From Marasmius tenuissimus (lineage: Eukaryota > Basidiomycota > Agaricomycetes > Agaricales > Marasmiaceae): DNA of 64,000 bases. The translations under genes and the position numbers were made by a program. The stretch spans positions 1,736,001 to 1,800,000 of the forward strand of contig JAQOTA010000052.1 in NCBI GenBank assembly GCA_029532415.1, read 5' to 3'. Positions 53,875 to 64,000 of this stretch are shown here, one piece after another. The notes beneath the pieces are model-generated. The model searched no databases, was not told the origin of the DNA, and worked only from the letters and a program-made list of their open reading frames with translations. How positions within the stretch are numbered: the first letter of the stretch is position 1; every line of letters starts with the position of its first letter.

Positions 53875-55136
53875 TCAGTCTCTTGCTTTGCTGACGCGCT
53901 TGACGAATGGGAGGCCGAACTGAGTCGAAACCGCATAATTTCGATGGTCGTCTTGCACACATAGTATCCTTTTTTACTTGTCAAGACAAGACCTTCGTAA
54001 CTGATTGGCAACACTCACAGAACTATCGGGCACAAGTCTCAGTCAAATGACAAATATAGTCAACACAGAAAAAACTCACTTTGAATAGCGATGAACGAGT
54101 AATACGTTCCCAGTCCCTGCGGATGATATATTACGAAAAACGTTCCGAAGCATCGACGAATGCTGACACGTACAGTCAGGAAATGCCACCAAGAGTGCCC
54201 TGCAATGCAATGATAAACTCAGCGCCGTTACGACTGAACAACGAACCACGAATGCTTCACCTTCCAACAAGAATGCGGTGGGCCATCCGACAGCGACCTT
54301 CCAGCCCGTAATTCTATCGCAGAAGATATTGTCCAAGTTCCAGACGGTAAACGCAATCACCCAAACGATAGTCCCCTTGATGTACCACGACCGAGCAACA
54401 GCAACCTTCTCAGAGGGAATACGAGAGCTATAAGGCGACCATCGAGTCAGGTAAAATACCCGGTAGGCGAGCCAAAGCATGAGAGTCGCGAAGACGGTTT
54501 GGTGGTATATCGGGTTGCGGTACAAGTAACTGGCCCACGCGGCTTCTTCAGTAACAAGATCGAAGCCGAAGAAAGTAAAAGACGCACTAGCTCCAGGTGA
54601 ATAATGCATTGAATAGGACCAACAAGACCAGCGGTTTCGCCTGCACTCCCTTGAGACCCGGACGAGCATCGTAAGTTGCCCAAACGTTCATAGAGGCAAA
54701 TATGATCATGGGTATTTCGTCCGACATTTGCCATTCGTAGAGCAACGTCGCGTGAAACGCGAAACTTCCTAGCCCGACGAACAGAAATCCCTGTACAATG
54801 AGAGGCCTAATCAGGAAATGTGAGTCGAAAGAGAGAAGAACCGCCCTCACAATCAAGGAAATATTGGAAGCCAGTGGAAGAGATTCACGCGAAGCGTTAA
54901 CCATGAGTGCCACTGCGAACAATACATGCCATAGACTTGAGAAGGAGTTGGCGAGCTCTGCGATGTAGTAGGAGAACTGATAATTTGCCTGGTGTTGGAA
55001 GCAGGAAGGATGTGAGAACCTGCGTGACTTGGAAACAGGGAAATTGCCGAACCTCACACCAGTCCAGAGTCGATGTAACAGGACCGAAGAAGCCTGACTG
55101 GCTCAAGTTTCTTTCCGGCGCAACGAGAGCTGCCAT
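53875..55136 (-). CDS. Alkaline ceramidase (copy A)
   Basis: Multi-pass ER/Golgi enzyme hydrolysing ceramide to sphingoid base and fatty acid. ATG 55136 opens with 'GFFGPVTSTLDWCE' spliced to 'ANYQFSYYIAELANSFSSLW'. Catalytic landmarks: 'GSFAFHATLLYEWQMSDEIPM' (Ser and His), 'WNLDNIFCDRI', and, in a small exon, 'GHSWWHFLT' with the paired histidines that bind zinc. 'GLGTYYSFIAIQ' is next; the final exon reads 'DDHRNYAVSTQFGLPFVKRV', stop TGA 53875-53877. About nine exons. It is a paralogue of the gene at 58062-59315, inverted around MAS2. Confidence 0.92.
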
Positions 55137-55395
55137 TTCGCGCCAGGAGTCGACTGTCGGACAAATTCGAAGATGGGACAAGCCGGTTGAAATATGCGGA
55201 TCATGGTCACACATGTCAATGGTAGGCTCAAATTCCGCATGATATTTGTGTCAAACTCGGCGACGTCGACGTCTCAAGCTCTCAAGAATCACACTGCGCG
55301 CACAAATTATAGAGGCTATATGTATGAGCATGTAAGGTAAGTCGGATGTAGGTACGACAGCAATAAGCAAGCAAGGTGCATCGACAAAGTCTACT

Positions 55396-57111
55396 CTAAG
55401 CGGCAAGACCGTACTTCTTGAAGACGCCCTGCCAATCCTTCACGTCCTCACGTCCCTGGCACACCACTGTGGCTTTGTTGCCCGACTGTGGACCAAATAT
55501 ACGCATGGCAACACGGCGCACGTCCTCTGCAGTGACCTGCGCTATCTTTTCGGTCATCTCGGTGACAGCAACGGGGCGATCATGGACAAGGACCTATGAA
55601 AGTGGGTATTAGAGACGCGGAAATACCAACGGTTTGCCACATACCTGTCTGCCAAGGTCTTCAACCTGAATAGATCGGCTCTCCATTGCCATCATCAAAC
55701 TCGATCTCAGCTGGTTCTTGGCCCGGGAGAGTTCAACCTCGGGAATGTTCGTGTACGCGAGCAAGCTCAGTTGATGTACAAGGTGAGGAAGCATCTGTGT
55801 TGCAGAGCTGCCGCCTCGGAAACCAGGTGAAGACGGAACGAAGGAGGCGAACAAGCCGAACAGGGAGGAATCGGTGTATATGTGGTGGAAGGACGCGCAG
55901 TGGTCGACTTGCGGGAAGAGATTTAATATGTGGGTGTAAAGTCGGGAGTACATTCCTTTTCCGGGTCCACCTGAGACGAAACAAGTCAGAATATGCACGC
56001 ATCACAAACAAAACCTACAAACCTGCTGAGAAGCTTCCGCCGCCACCAAGAAGGACTTGCATCGTTGCGAGGGTGTATATGTCCTCGTCGTGAATGCCCG
56101 TACCCTCGAATGCAACGTAGAGGTGATCGAAATCACTTTCCGGTTGGTGGAAGAAGGCGTGACCCCCAGTATACTTGGAAGAGGAATTGAGGGAATGGGG
56201 GTCTACCGAGGAATTAGGGAAGAGGTAAGACGCCGCTCGTGAGAGCGACTTGGTGACGGAAGGGGTGGATGGTGATAGAAGATTAGAGGGAACTTGATGA
56301 GCAGAACTTGTTGCTCTCGCGGACTGTGAGGGTGCAAGGGAGCCAGTGGCTTTCATCGAGGAAAAATGCTTGTCGACCAACTCGACCAACTCTTGATGAT
56401 GCATTCCTGCCCCAGCGACAACTATTCGTTCCGGTGTATACCACTGCTTCATAGACTTCCGGAGAGTTGAGCTGTCAATTAGGTCTATCCGGTCCTCTGG
56501 GCAGAGCAAGAGATTTCCCAAGCCCGTATTATTGTAAGCAACCCCGTGAAGTAGCTCGGGTAGGATCATTTCGGGTTTTTCGAGGAGCTCGCGAAGCTCA
56601 TAGCTCGCTGCATCCCTCTGCGCTTCTATCTCCTCCGGTAAGAAGGATGCGTTGAGAACAGTGTCCGAAATGAGATCAAGAGCGAGGGGTGTTGCTTGTG
56701 AGAAGTGCGAGGATTGGTACATTATGGTTTCACGAGACGCCGCACACATGACTTGTCCACCCATGGAGTGCATTGCAGAGGCCATTTCCTCGGTGGTCCG
56801 ATTGTGCGTGCTCTAGATATGACTTAGGAAAAGCAGTCAATAAAGAGAAGATAACAACGCACTTTGAAGGACATTCTATCCAAGAAGTGACTGACTCCCA
56901 AGTTCTCCGCTGTCTCATATCTCGACCCAGCATCTACATAGACACCAACCGAAGCGAAATGTCCTGGAGTAGGGTCTGAAACGACGCGTATTTTGTTGGG
57001 AAGAGTCGTAACTTGAACTGGGGACTGTTGGGCTTGTGCCGAATTTACGTGGGCATTTCTGACTGCATTTCTCGTTAATCTACGAGCAATTGATCCTCCG
57101 GCCTTATGCAT
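55396..57111 (-). CDS. MAS2: Mitochondrial processing peptidase, alpha subunit
   Basis: The substrate-recognition subunit of the matrix peptidase that removes presequences. ATG 57111 begins a presequence 'MHKAGGSIARRLTRNAVRNA', then 'TTLPNKIRVVSDPTPGHFAS', 'GVYVDAGSRYETAENLGVSHFLDRM' (no zinc-binding HxxEH, as expected for the alpha subunit), 'GQVMCAASRETIMYQSSHF', 'LRELLEKPEMILPELLH' and 'QWYTPERIVVAGAGMHH'. The glycine-rich loop 'GGGGSFSAG' is split by an intron from 'GPGKGMYSRLY'. It ends 'WQGVFKKYGLAA', stop TAG 55396-55398. A CACGTG site lies at 57204-57209, about 93 nt upstream. It sits between two inverted ceramidase genes. Confidence 0.95.
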
Positions 57112-58061
57112 GAACAGAAGAAAGCGTCAAAGAGGGTGGAGGGGAGGATGTGAGATGACTGGGAAACGTCCGACACAATTCCGGACTCAGTTACAAAGAT
57201 TTTCACGTGATGGGCGTCTAAATTCTCTCGAGTGGCTGTACGATCCTTTCCGACGGACAGCTACTCCTCTGAGTGACTCCTTCTGTGACGCTTCCTAGTC
57301 TAAATTTTTCAAGTCCTTGCAGTTGGCAAGCTTCGCTTTCTATGGTTCTAAGAGTCCATAGCGTGACAAAAAGTCAGGCCAACTCTTCCGAATCATCACT
57401 CCCTTCGTAGCACTGGCGTCGATGATGACTATTTGCCGCGTTGCCTAAATTAGATCTCCCTCGGCTACTCACAGAACATTTTAACCATATGGAATGCGCA
57501 GTCGATACAAGAATTTCATGGGTAGAATCGATTAGGCCTCGTCAGACGCGTTGCTCCGAGCTCGCTGGCAGAGTGGTGGTTGGATGGTAAAACTTCCGCG
57601 TGACCCATGCAATCATATGGAAAAGTTAGGCACTAGTGGCTGTGTCCTCCGCTCCTCCTGTTCCCCCGCCATGAACTCCGGTGGTCAAAGGTGGCGCTGG
57701 TGATAGCCTGAACCAAATCCAGTGGAATATTAGCACGCCGCACGGCTTGTGTTTCCCGTATAACTATCGGTAAGAACGGGCGGGCTCAATTCCACGATCC
57801 ATTCCAGCTTCCGGCGACGCGCTTTAGACACCTAGGGGGTATCTTCAAACTGATTAGGTCGCGCAGCAGTTACGACCAGTTGACCCGCCGTCACCCGCAT
57901 GTGTCCTGGACATATATAAGGAAGGCCACAATCAAGATTGAATTTTCCGTCTTATTCACGGATCTACGTCGACCCCAGCCTGCCAGAAAAGGACGCCTCA
58001 CAAGCGGTGCTCCACAAAGAGAGCTGACGACAATCCTTTCACCACAACTCTCACTTTCACC
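57112..58061. promoter_or_regulatory. Divergent promoter region between MAS2 and ceramidase B
   Basis: About 950 bp, the longest gene-poor stretch in the window. It holds CACGTG at 57204-57209 on the MAS2 side and a TATA-like TATATAA at 57913-57919, about 145 nt upstream of the ceramidase B start. No repeat or hidden gene recognised; short frames look random. Confidence 0.45.
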
Positions 58062-59315
58062 ATGCCCTCCATCGTCTCCTCGCCTGGCTATTTTGGCCCT
58101 GTCACTGCTACTCTCGATTGGTGTGAAGTGAGTAGTTGCACGACGTAGTTCTCTAGTTCACCAGCTCATTTATGTCCTTTCAGGCCAACTACCAGTTTTC
58201 ATACTACATCGCAGAGATGTTTAACACCTTTTCCAATCTTTTTACCGTCTATTGCGCTCTTTATGGTGCCAACAACATAGCTCGAGAGCGATTACCAACC
58301 AGGTTTCTTGTGGGCTACCTGGTGCGTCCTTGTTTACATCGGCTGGAGTCGTCAATAACTCGTTTGGATGTAGGGTTTCGCTTTGGTCGGAATCGGTAGC
58401 TTTGCCTTCCATGCCACACTACAATACGAAGCTCAACTCGCTGACGAGCTACCCATGATCTACGTTGCTGCGATGGCTTTGTGGCTCTTGGACGATCGTG
58501 ATCAAGGTTTTTCAATCCGGACTTTCAGGCAAAAGAGCCGCATCACCCTCCTTATCGCCTTTGATTTGCTTTTCACCTGGGTGTAGTAAGTTTTGTCCTA
58601 TTCATAAGTCTTTCTTCGCGGTCTGAAACCTATTTTTACCTCCTACAAGCTCAATATACCGCAATCCTATTTTCCATCAGGTCGTTTTCGCTATTCTTAT
58701 GATAACCGCCACTCTTCGGACTGTCTATCTCCTTCGCGTATCTCCCGTCTGTGATCGCATCCCGCAAGACAAGACAAATGTTGTCAACAAGTGGTTCGCG
58801 ATTGGCGCGGCCACCTTTGCATTCGGGTTTTTGATCTGGAACCTGGATAATATCTACTGCGATTCGTTAACGAAACTGAAGGTCTATGTTGGCCATCCGC
58901 TTGCGTTTTTCCTGGAAGGTGAGGTATTTTATGTTGTTCCGCAGTCAAATTCAATAGCTCATACTCGCGTCGTGGCTAGGACACGCCTGGTGGCACATAT
59001 TTACGGTACGTTCGACAAGGAGATGGGGCTGTCCGTCCTGATGAATTCTTGCCCATCTAGGCTCTCGGCACATATTATATGATCGTTGGCGTAGCTTGTG
59101 AGTGTTCGACGTTTTTCCATTGAGAGGCGTTGCGTGCTGACCTGATTCGTTTTTTTAGATGTGTGAGTACTCGGCTGCCAGGCGATTCTCGTTTCACTCA
59201 GACACTTCTATTTCCAAAATTCAGCATGCTTTGCCTAAAGGACGACCACAGACAGTATACCATGATCAGCAGATATGGTCTTCCCTATATCCAACGCTTG
59301 GAAGACAGGTTTTAA
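58062..59315 (+). CDS. Alkaline ceramidase (copy B)
   Basis: ATG 58062 opens 'MPSIVSSPGYFGPVTATLDW', intron, 'ANYQFSYYIAEMFNTFSNLF'. Then 'GSFAFHATLQYEAQLADELPM' (catalytic Ser/His), 'YRNPIFHQVVFAILM', 'LIWNLDNIYCDSLTKLKV', and the short exon 'GHAWWHIFT' with the zinc-binding histidine pair, followed by 'ALGTYYMIVGVA'. The last exon is best read as 'CLKDDHRQYTMISRYGLPYI' and on to a stop at 59313-59315, which matches copy A's ending. A competing frame continues to 59362 but has no counterpart in copy A. Same motif order as copy A (53875-55136), in opposite orientation. Confidence 0.91.
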
Positions 59316-59347
59316 TCCGCCATCACTGTAGATTTAGCATTGGAGGA

Positions 59348-59460
59348 GGTCAGAGTAGTTGATTCAGGTCGATTCTCGGGTCGATTCTGAGGTCGATTCT
59401 TGAGTCGGTTCTGGATCTCAGGGATCCAAAATCTGATCAGAATCGACGTCTACTCTGACC
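59348..59460. repeat. 12-bp tandem repeats within an 11-bp inverted repeat
   Basis: The left arm GGTCAGAGTAG (59348-59358) is exactly matched by the right arm CTACTCTGACC (59450-59460). Between them, four units starting at 59367, 59379, 59391 and 59403 repeat GGTCGATTCTNN with 12-bp spacing (the last reads AGTCGGTTCT), and AGAATCGAC occurs inverted at 59440-59448. This structure suggests a miniature non-autonomous element or a regulatory/structured RNA region. No target-site duplication could be assigned. Confidence 0.7.
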
Positions 59461-59566
59461 GCCTGATTTTTGAGTCTACACCATAATTATCACCGTAATA
59501 ATTCAGAATAAATCATTTCAAGTAATCAGAGTGGCTGTCAAGAGAATCAACCTTGATTCTGACGCG

Positions 59567-59590
59567 AGTTTCGAGTCCGGACTCGAAACT
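59567..59590. repeat. Perfect 24-bp palindrome
   Basis: AGTTTCGAGTCC followed at once by its exact reverse complement, without spacer. A second, shorter palindrome (AGAATCAA-CC-TTGATTCT) lies at 59543-59560. Both belong to the repeat-rich element 3' of ceramidase B. Confidence 0.85.
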
Positions 59591-59784
59591 ACAGAATTTC
59601 ATTCTGCCATGGCCAGTTCCCACGATTCTGGACAGAATTGACCTCTATTGTGTAGAACTAGCATGATTTATGAAAATAATGAAGCATCGATTACAGCAAG
59701 CAGCAGATGTAGTGAGTACAGTACAGTAGTAAGGATCCAGAGGCAGTGAGGGACAGCAATTTTGTGCCAGTACAGTACGCATAA

Positions 59785-62700
59785 TCAGCAGGTGGATTTG
59801 ATTTTCTGCCACTTTGTCGCCCTTGTGGACACCAAGTAGATCTCGTCTGCGGGGGCATGCCCCATCCATGCTTTCTGTTTAGTCGGCATTAGGTTGGTGA
59901 CCTGCCATAAATCGTCATTGAACCGGTCGCGTTAGTTTGGGCAAGAAGCCACTCACAATACATCTGTAACCGGGTTCAAAGTATCCTGGTGGCTTGTCTT
60001 CCGTTAATTGGACGTTCATAATGTCCCATATCGTCAACTGCGCGATGCGATTTGCGGCGTGTCTATCATTCCTCGCATCCCGAACGAATATCACTCTGAA
60101 GCTCCGCGTGTTCCTGGGCGGACAGACATCCTATGAAAAGCGGTCATTTACACCCAAATTGGACAACTAAGGTTGCCTGAATGAACACTAACCTCCAACT
60201 CTTTGTCAATCTCATCCCGGATCGTCTCTTGCCCCTTTTCGATCTTTGCTCGTATCAGTCTAGCCAGCCAAGCAGCCTCCCGGGCCGAAGCTCTGGCAAT
60301 TGCTGCTTTCGCGTCCTCGGGCTCCTCCAACTCGTCGTACATGCTTTCGACAGAGTCCGGAGGGTCGTCCCCCCGGTTGACGCTCCGACCCTTGTGTTCG
60401 AGCCGGTCCGCGTAGCCCAGGTACCTCCGGACCTTCTTCTCATGATCGTCGCGCAACTTGGATTCCGCAGTTTGCCGCTTATTCTGAGCGGACATCAGTA
60501 TCCATCCACCCGACCGCAATATACAGATGATAAGAGCCAAACCCACCTTCCATTTTTCCATACATTTCGCCTCATCCGCCTCATTCCTCGGTCCCGCACT
60601 CTGCTTCTTCCCATTCTCATCCGTCCAGAACTCCCAGAACGCAATGGCGATGACCTTTGTCACGACAAGGTCCATTACAGGAACCATGCCTCCGTCCGGT
60701 GTCAGACTACGCAACGTTGCGATGAAAGGTCCACTCTGGAATCCGAGTTTGGCGTGCCATGGGGCTAGATGTGACGAGTTCCCGTTCAATATGAGTTTAC
60801 ACGAGGTATATGCTTCAAGGACTTCGACGCCGTCTTTTCGCTCGCTGTCAAGCTAGAGGAGAGATAGTACAATGCGTCGAAGAGAAAATGGAGAGAAGAG
60901 GCGTACTCTCGCACCAGCCACAGCGATCTTGCGACCGATCTTCAGAGTTCCCTTTCGGACAGCGCGTGCCAGTGGCGCATCTATTGCAGCACGAAGCTTA
61001 TACCATCCGTCTGTTACCTCGATTTCAGGTGGAGGTGTAAACCTCTGTCCATCAACCACTGTTGGCTTTGGCCAGGTGATACCGGACACGCATAGGATCA
61101 TCGGACAAGACGCCGGGCTATCTTGGACAGTGATCCTTCGCAGTGGTGGTCGTATTCCCATGTTCAGTTCTCGTTCGTACCTTTGAAAAGAAGGAAAAGA
61201 TCAATGGTTGGTCTTCCGTGAACACGGCAACAAGCCGACGTACCGATAAAGTAGTTGGTTCCAAATTTCCGACCAACTCCACCGTCTCCCTTCTGTTGCT
61301 TCTGTGTCTGGATCGAGCGCTACCATCCCCGCTAATTTCCATAAAATGAGCGACCAATGGTTGAGGACCCAATCCTTTGATCCCAGCTCGCAGCCCATAG
61401 CGATCAACCGCTCCCAGGCATGTTGCGCGCCAAGGTTTGGAGAGGTAGCCGAGGAAAGCGAGAATGGGGGAGTTGGCGAACATTCAGGTGTTGGCGTGGA
61501 ACAGTAGAAGTTGTAGTATTGTGCAGTCTGGAGGTTTACTTGAGATAGTTCATCGTACTCGCTGATACAGGTGATGAGAATACTGTTGAGCTAATGATAT
61601 TCTGAGGGAGAGCGTACATGCCGTAACTTTCCAGTTCATCGAGGGTAAAGCGCTGGGGGAGGAGTCCTGAAGACGATAATGTTTTCCGATTGGGAGGAGG
61701 TTCTGTGATACGTTTGTCAGCAAAGATCTCTTTGACTAAACATGGGTTGACTTACTTAGATCAAAGAGTATCTTGCGCTTCTTGGGTGGGGGCGGGGGTG
61801 TTGCTGGCACGGACATCACAGCTTTGGATGTTGAGGCAACTGCCCTCGCCTCGAGGGTCTGTCGGCCTGGTTCTCCCGGCTTCATCCCGGGCTTGAAGGG
61901 TGTAATGAAACGAGCTGGAGTACTTCGTACACTTGAGGCTGGTGTCGTCCGTTTGATAGGTGAAGAGCTCGCGAGCGTTTTGTTCTTCATAGGTGTCTGA
62001 AATGGGGCATTGGAAACAGTGGAGAGGGGGTGCTGGGAGCGCGCGGAAATGAACGAGGCCGGAGAAGGGGAAGGAGGGATTACATTCTTATTCATTGGGG
62101 TTGCTGGTTGCTTAGGCACTGCAAAGGGTGATTTGAATGGTTTTGGTCGATGATGTTCCATTAATTTCGAGGTCAGAGGCGTTTGAAACGAGGTAGAGGC
62201 AGGTTTGACGGAGGTGATGGGTGGGGGCAAGGGGGTTGAGCTGGTAGCTGAAGCAGGTCCTCGAACTATGGCAGGTGGGCAAGGTGTCATTGGAGTGCTG
62301 AAGGAGTTGCCCAAGGACCGTAGTGGAGGCCGTTGAGCTGACTCGCCAGGTGTCTGGAGTGCAGTTGCGCTCCGGAATGCATTTTCACCAGAAGTATCGG
62401 GCGGTTCCTCTCCCCATATTTCCTTCATCTTCTCTTGCGCCTTCGCCAGAGCAGTCGCAGAGGGTGCGATGATACCTTTCCTGCTGGCAGTTTGGAATCC
62501 GGTGGCTGGTCCAAAGGAACTCTGGGTGGTGAAGGAGGATGCAGAAGTGAAAGAAGTGGACGCCTTCTTGAATCCCATTGATGTATTGACCGGTTCCGCA
62601 GAGTCAAACCACGACGTGTAGTCCTTCTCTTCTGGCGGTTCTGGTGAAGATCTTTCGTCATTCCATTCATCCGATTGAGGTATTGCAAGAGTCGAAGCCG

Positions 62701-63033
62701 AGGCGAACCCAAAACCGGATAGGTTAGCAGGCCGGGGAATGGCTGGGGTCTCTGGACCAAAAGGGTCATCTGAGGAATGTGACAATTCTTTTGCTTCAGA
62801 GTTTTCATCACTTCCAGCAGGTTTCTGAGACTGTGCAAATCTGGCTTCGATCCGTTTGATTTCGTCGAGTTCGTGTTGACTGAGATTCAGTTGATCGTCG
62901 TAGTCTGGTGAAGAGAGTCGTTGTCGTTTGCGAGTGGGAGAGCTAAACGGAGAGCGATCTGTAAAAAGTCAGGAAATGAAATGTTATAGGAAGAGGGCCA
63001 TTGCAGCGCACCTAAAGCACGTACGGCCGCCAT
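59785..63033 (-). CDS. BRH2: BRCA2 homologue (Brh2-like) recombination mediator
   Basis: Loads Rad51 on single-stranded DNA in homologous recombination, working with Dss1. ATG 63033 begins 'MAAVRALDRSPFSSPTRKRQ'. One clear BRC element, 'TGFQTASRKGIIAPSATALA' continuing 'KAQEKMKEIW', lies at about 62440-62505; 'FKKAS' just before is at best a remnant. After a Pro/Ser/Thr-rich region come the Dss1-binding helical domain ('WVLNHWSLILWKLAGMVALD') and OB folds ('CPMILCVSGITWPKPTV', 'EVTDGWYKLRAAIDAPLARAV', 'WHAKLGFQSGPFIATL'), a tower-like charged insert, then 'VTNLMPTKQKAWMGHAPADEIYL'-type OB3 sequence ending 'KWQKIKSTC', stop TGA 59785-59787. About 1,000 residues and one BRC, as in Ustilago Brh2. 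Confidence 0.93.
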
Positions 63034-63557
63034 GATGGACGTTGTTGGTCAAGCGCTCATTGAACGCGTTGGGTGCGTCGAGGTCACGTTACCTTGTCAT
63101 TCCTTGCCACAGGCTCCCACAGGCCAGAATTACCACACTGAAGAGTCTATCAGCGACTCAGCAGTCTTGCCTGCTTCTGAGCGCTCAACTCCCATAGTGA
63201 AGTGCTTTTCGGTGATCTTGAAGTGGACAGGACTCGACATATTGAAGTTTCAGCACGAAATAAGCATTGAAGTCACTTTGTGCCTTTTTACGTGGTAATC
63301 GAACGTCTACCTCATTGTTTCAGTGTTGTTCTCATCGATGCAAAGTCCATCGTTACTTGTGTCCAAAATCGAGATTTAGTATGATGAATAGCCGTTGCCA
63401 TTTTTTCCTGTGAAGGAAGGGCATGTCGGAGACACAAACATAGTCAATGCGACAAACTAGTAACGGTTTTTTGTCATCGGCCACTCACGACAGGTCCTTT
63501 ACTTGCGCACATTTTCGACGGCGCTATAACCCAAACTCGGGGTCATTTCCTTTCCTT
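63034..63557. promoter_or_regulatory. Divergent promoter region between BRH2 and NST1-like gene
   Basis: About 520 bp between divergent genes. No gene, repeat or strong TATA box seen. Frames here are short and look random. Confidence 0.4.
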
Positions 63558-64000
63558 ATGAGCGCGACTACAGCGTCCACTAATCATTCCACGAACGCGT
63601 CGAATCGTATGGCTAGACCTCCTCAAACTCCCGCACCAGCTACAGTTCCTCCAGCACCCCCGAATACTCAGCAGAACAGGCCTCCAAATCCTCATCCTCC
63701 ACCCGTCAATGGCGCTCACCACCCCTCACAACATGCAAAGGCTAAGAAGAAGCCCGACACACCGGTAGACCCCGCTACCATGTATGAAAGTCTCAAGAAC
63801 AGGATTGCTGCACTCGAAGAGGAAGAGGTTCTCGAGGAAGAGGAGGAGAGGAGATTTGGTGTGTTCCTTGAGAAGATGATTGGTTTACTAGCAGGCTCAA
63901 TGCTTCGATCTCTCCAGCGGAAGAGGCTCAAAAGTCTATGGCAGGCTTGGGGGATAGTGCTATTCACTCAAAATACATCGAGCTGGTATTTCTTGCCGTT
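63558..64000 (+). CDS. NST1: Nst1-like stress response protein (5' part only)
   Basis: ATG 63558 opens 'MSATTASTNHSTNASNRM', then a Pro/Asn-rich stretch, 'KAKKKPDTPVDPATMYESLK' and 'NRIAALEEEEVLEEEEERRF'. A phase-1 intron joins this to 'AEEAQKSMAGLGDSAIHSKY' and 'IEL', the conserved block of fungal Nst1, a negative regulator of salt tolerance that is usually over 1,000 residues long with a large coiled coil. The gene is cut by the window edge, in an intron starting with GTATTT at about 63985. Confidence 0.83.
   Translation, partial: MSATTASTNHSTNASNRMARPPQTPAPATVPPAPPNTQQNRPPNPHPPPVNGAHHPSQHAKAKKKPDTPVDPATMYESLKNRIAALEEEEVLEEEEERRFGVFLEKMIGLLAGSMLRSLQRKRLKSLWQAWGIVLFTQNTSSWYFLP

Larger units (their letters stand above)
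59316..59784. other. Convergent intergenic region carrying a repeat-rich element
   Basis: About 470 bp between the stops of ceramidase B and BRH2. The left two-thirds (about 59345-59640) is a non-coding element with repeated GTCGATTCT/AGAATCGAC words on both strands and several palindromes, described separately. The right third looks like an ordinary 3' UTR of BRH2. Confidence 0.55.

Noticed and set aside
59159..59362. Alternative C-terminus for ceramidase B
   Set aside because: The other frame ending at 59315 matches the C-terminus of ceramidase A ('DDHRxY...GLP'), so this one is a shadow.

Overview
The window looks like a nuclear chromosome segment of a mushroom-forming basidiomycete (Agaricomycetes-like). 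Genes sit on both strands, are densely packed, and are cut by many short GT-AG introns (about 45-100 nt). The families present are those of filamentous basidiomycetes: a CYP63-like P450, DUF6533 and DUF6534 multi-pass membrane proteins, a Brh2-type BRCA2, Pom152, Rsc4 and Nst1. There is no operon structure, virus, CRISPR array or complete transposon. CDS coordinates run from start codon to stop codon and include the introns. I resolved splice sites by eye, guided by reading frame and family conservation.

Layout, 0-13 kb: RNase III/dsRBD protein (-), Pom152 nucleoporin (+), soluble inorganic pyrophosphatase (-), gamma-tubulin complex GCP4-like protein (-), and a TBC-domain protein (+) with degenerate catalytic fingers. 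13-21 kb: a 59-residue membrane protein, a tail-anchored thioredoxin (-), a serine-rich orphan (+), a small protein (+) that shares only the linker and tail anchor of that thioredoxin, and cysteinyl-tRNA synthetase (+). 21-31 kb: DUF6534 membrane protein (-), ALG9 mannosyltransferase (-), DUF6533 membrane protein (+), F-box protein (+), CutC (+). 32-41 kb: CYP63-like P450, Rsc4-like double bromodomain protein, a perfect inverted pair of intron-containing tRNA-Leu(CAA) genes, and a CCCH zinc-finger/coiled-coil protein.

41-54 kb: two divergent paralogous secreted cysteine-rich proteins, a Pfa4-like DHHC palmitoyltransferase (-) whose start codon lies only 39 nt from that of a putative mitochondrial protein (+), a PEHE-like chromatin protein (-), an ACT-domain protein (-), Naf1 (-) and mitochondrial EF-Ts (+). 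54-64 kb: two inverted alkaline ceramidase paralogues flanking the mitochondrial processing peptidase alpha subunit, a small repeat-rich element, a Brh2/BRCA2 homologue (-), and the 5' end of an Nst1-like gene (+) that runs off the window.

Most genes are housekeeping and belong to unrelated pathways, so this is not a functional cluster. The parts that stand out are local duplications, namely the thioredoxin tail module, the secreted Cys-rich pair, the ceramidase pair and the tRNA pair. Very short divergent promoters, a GC-AG intron and a non-coding element with 12-bp tandem repeats and palindromes are also notable.
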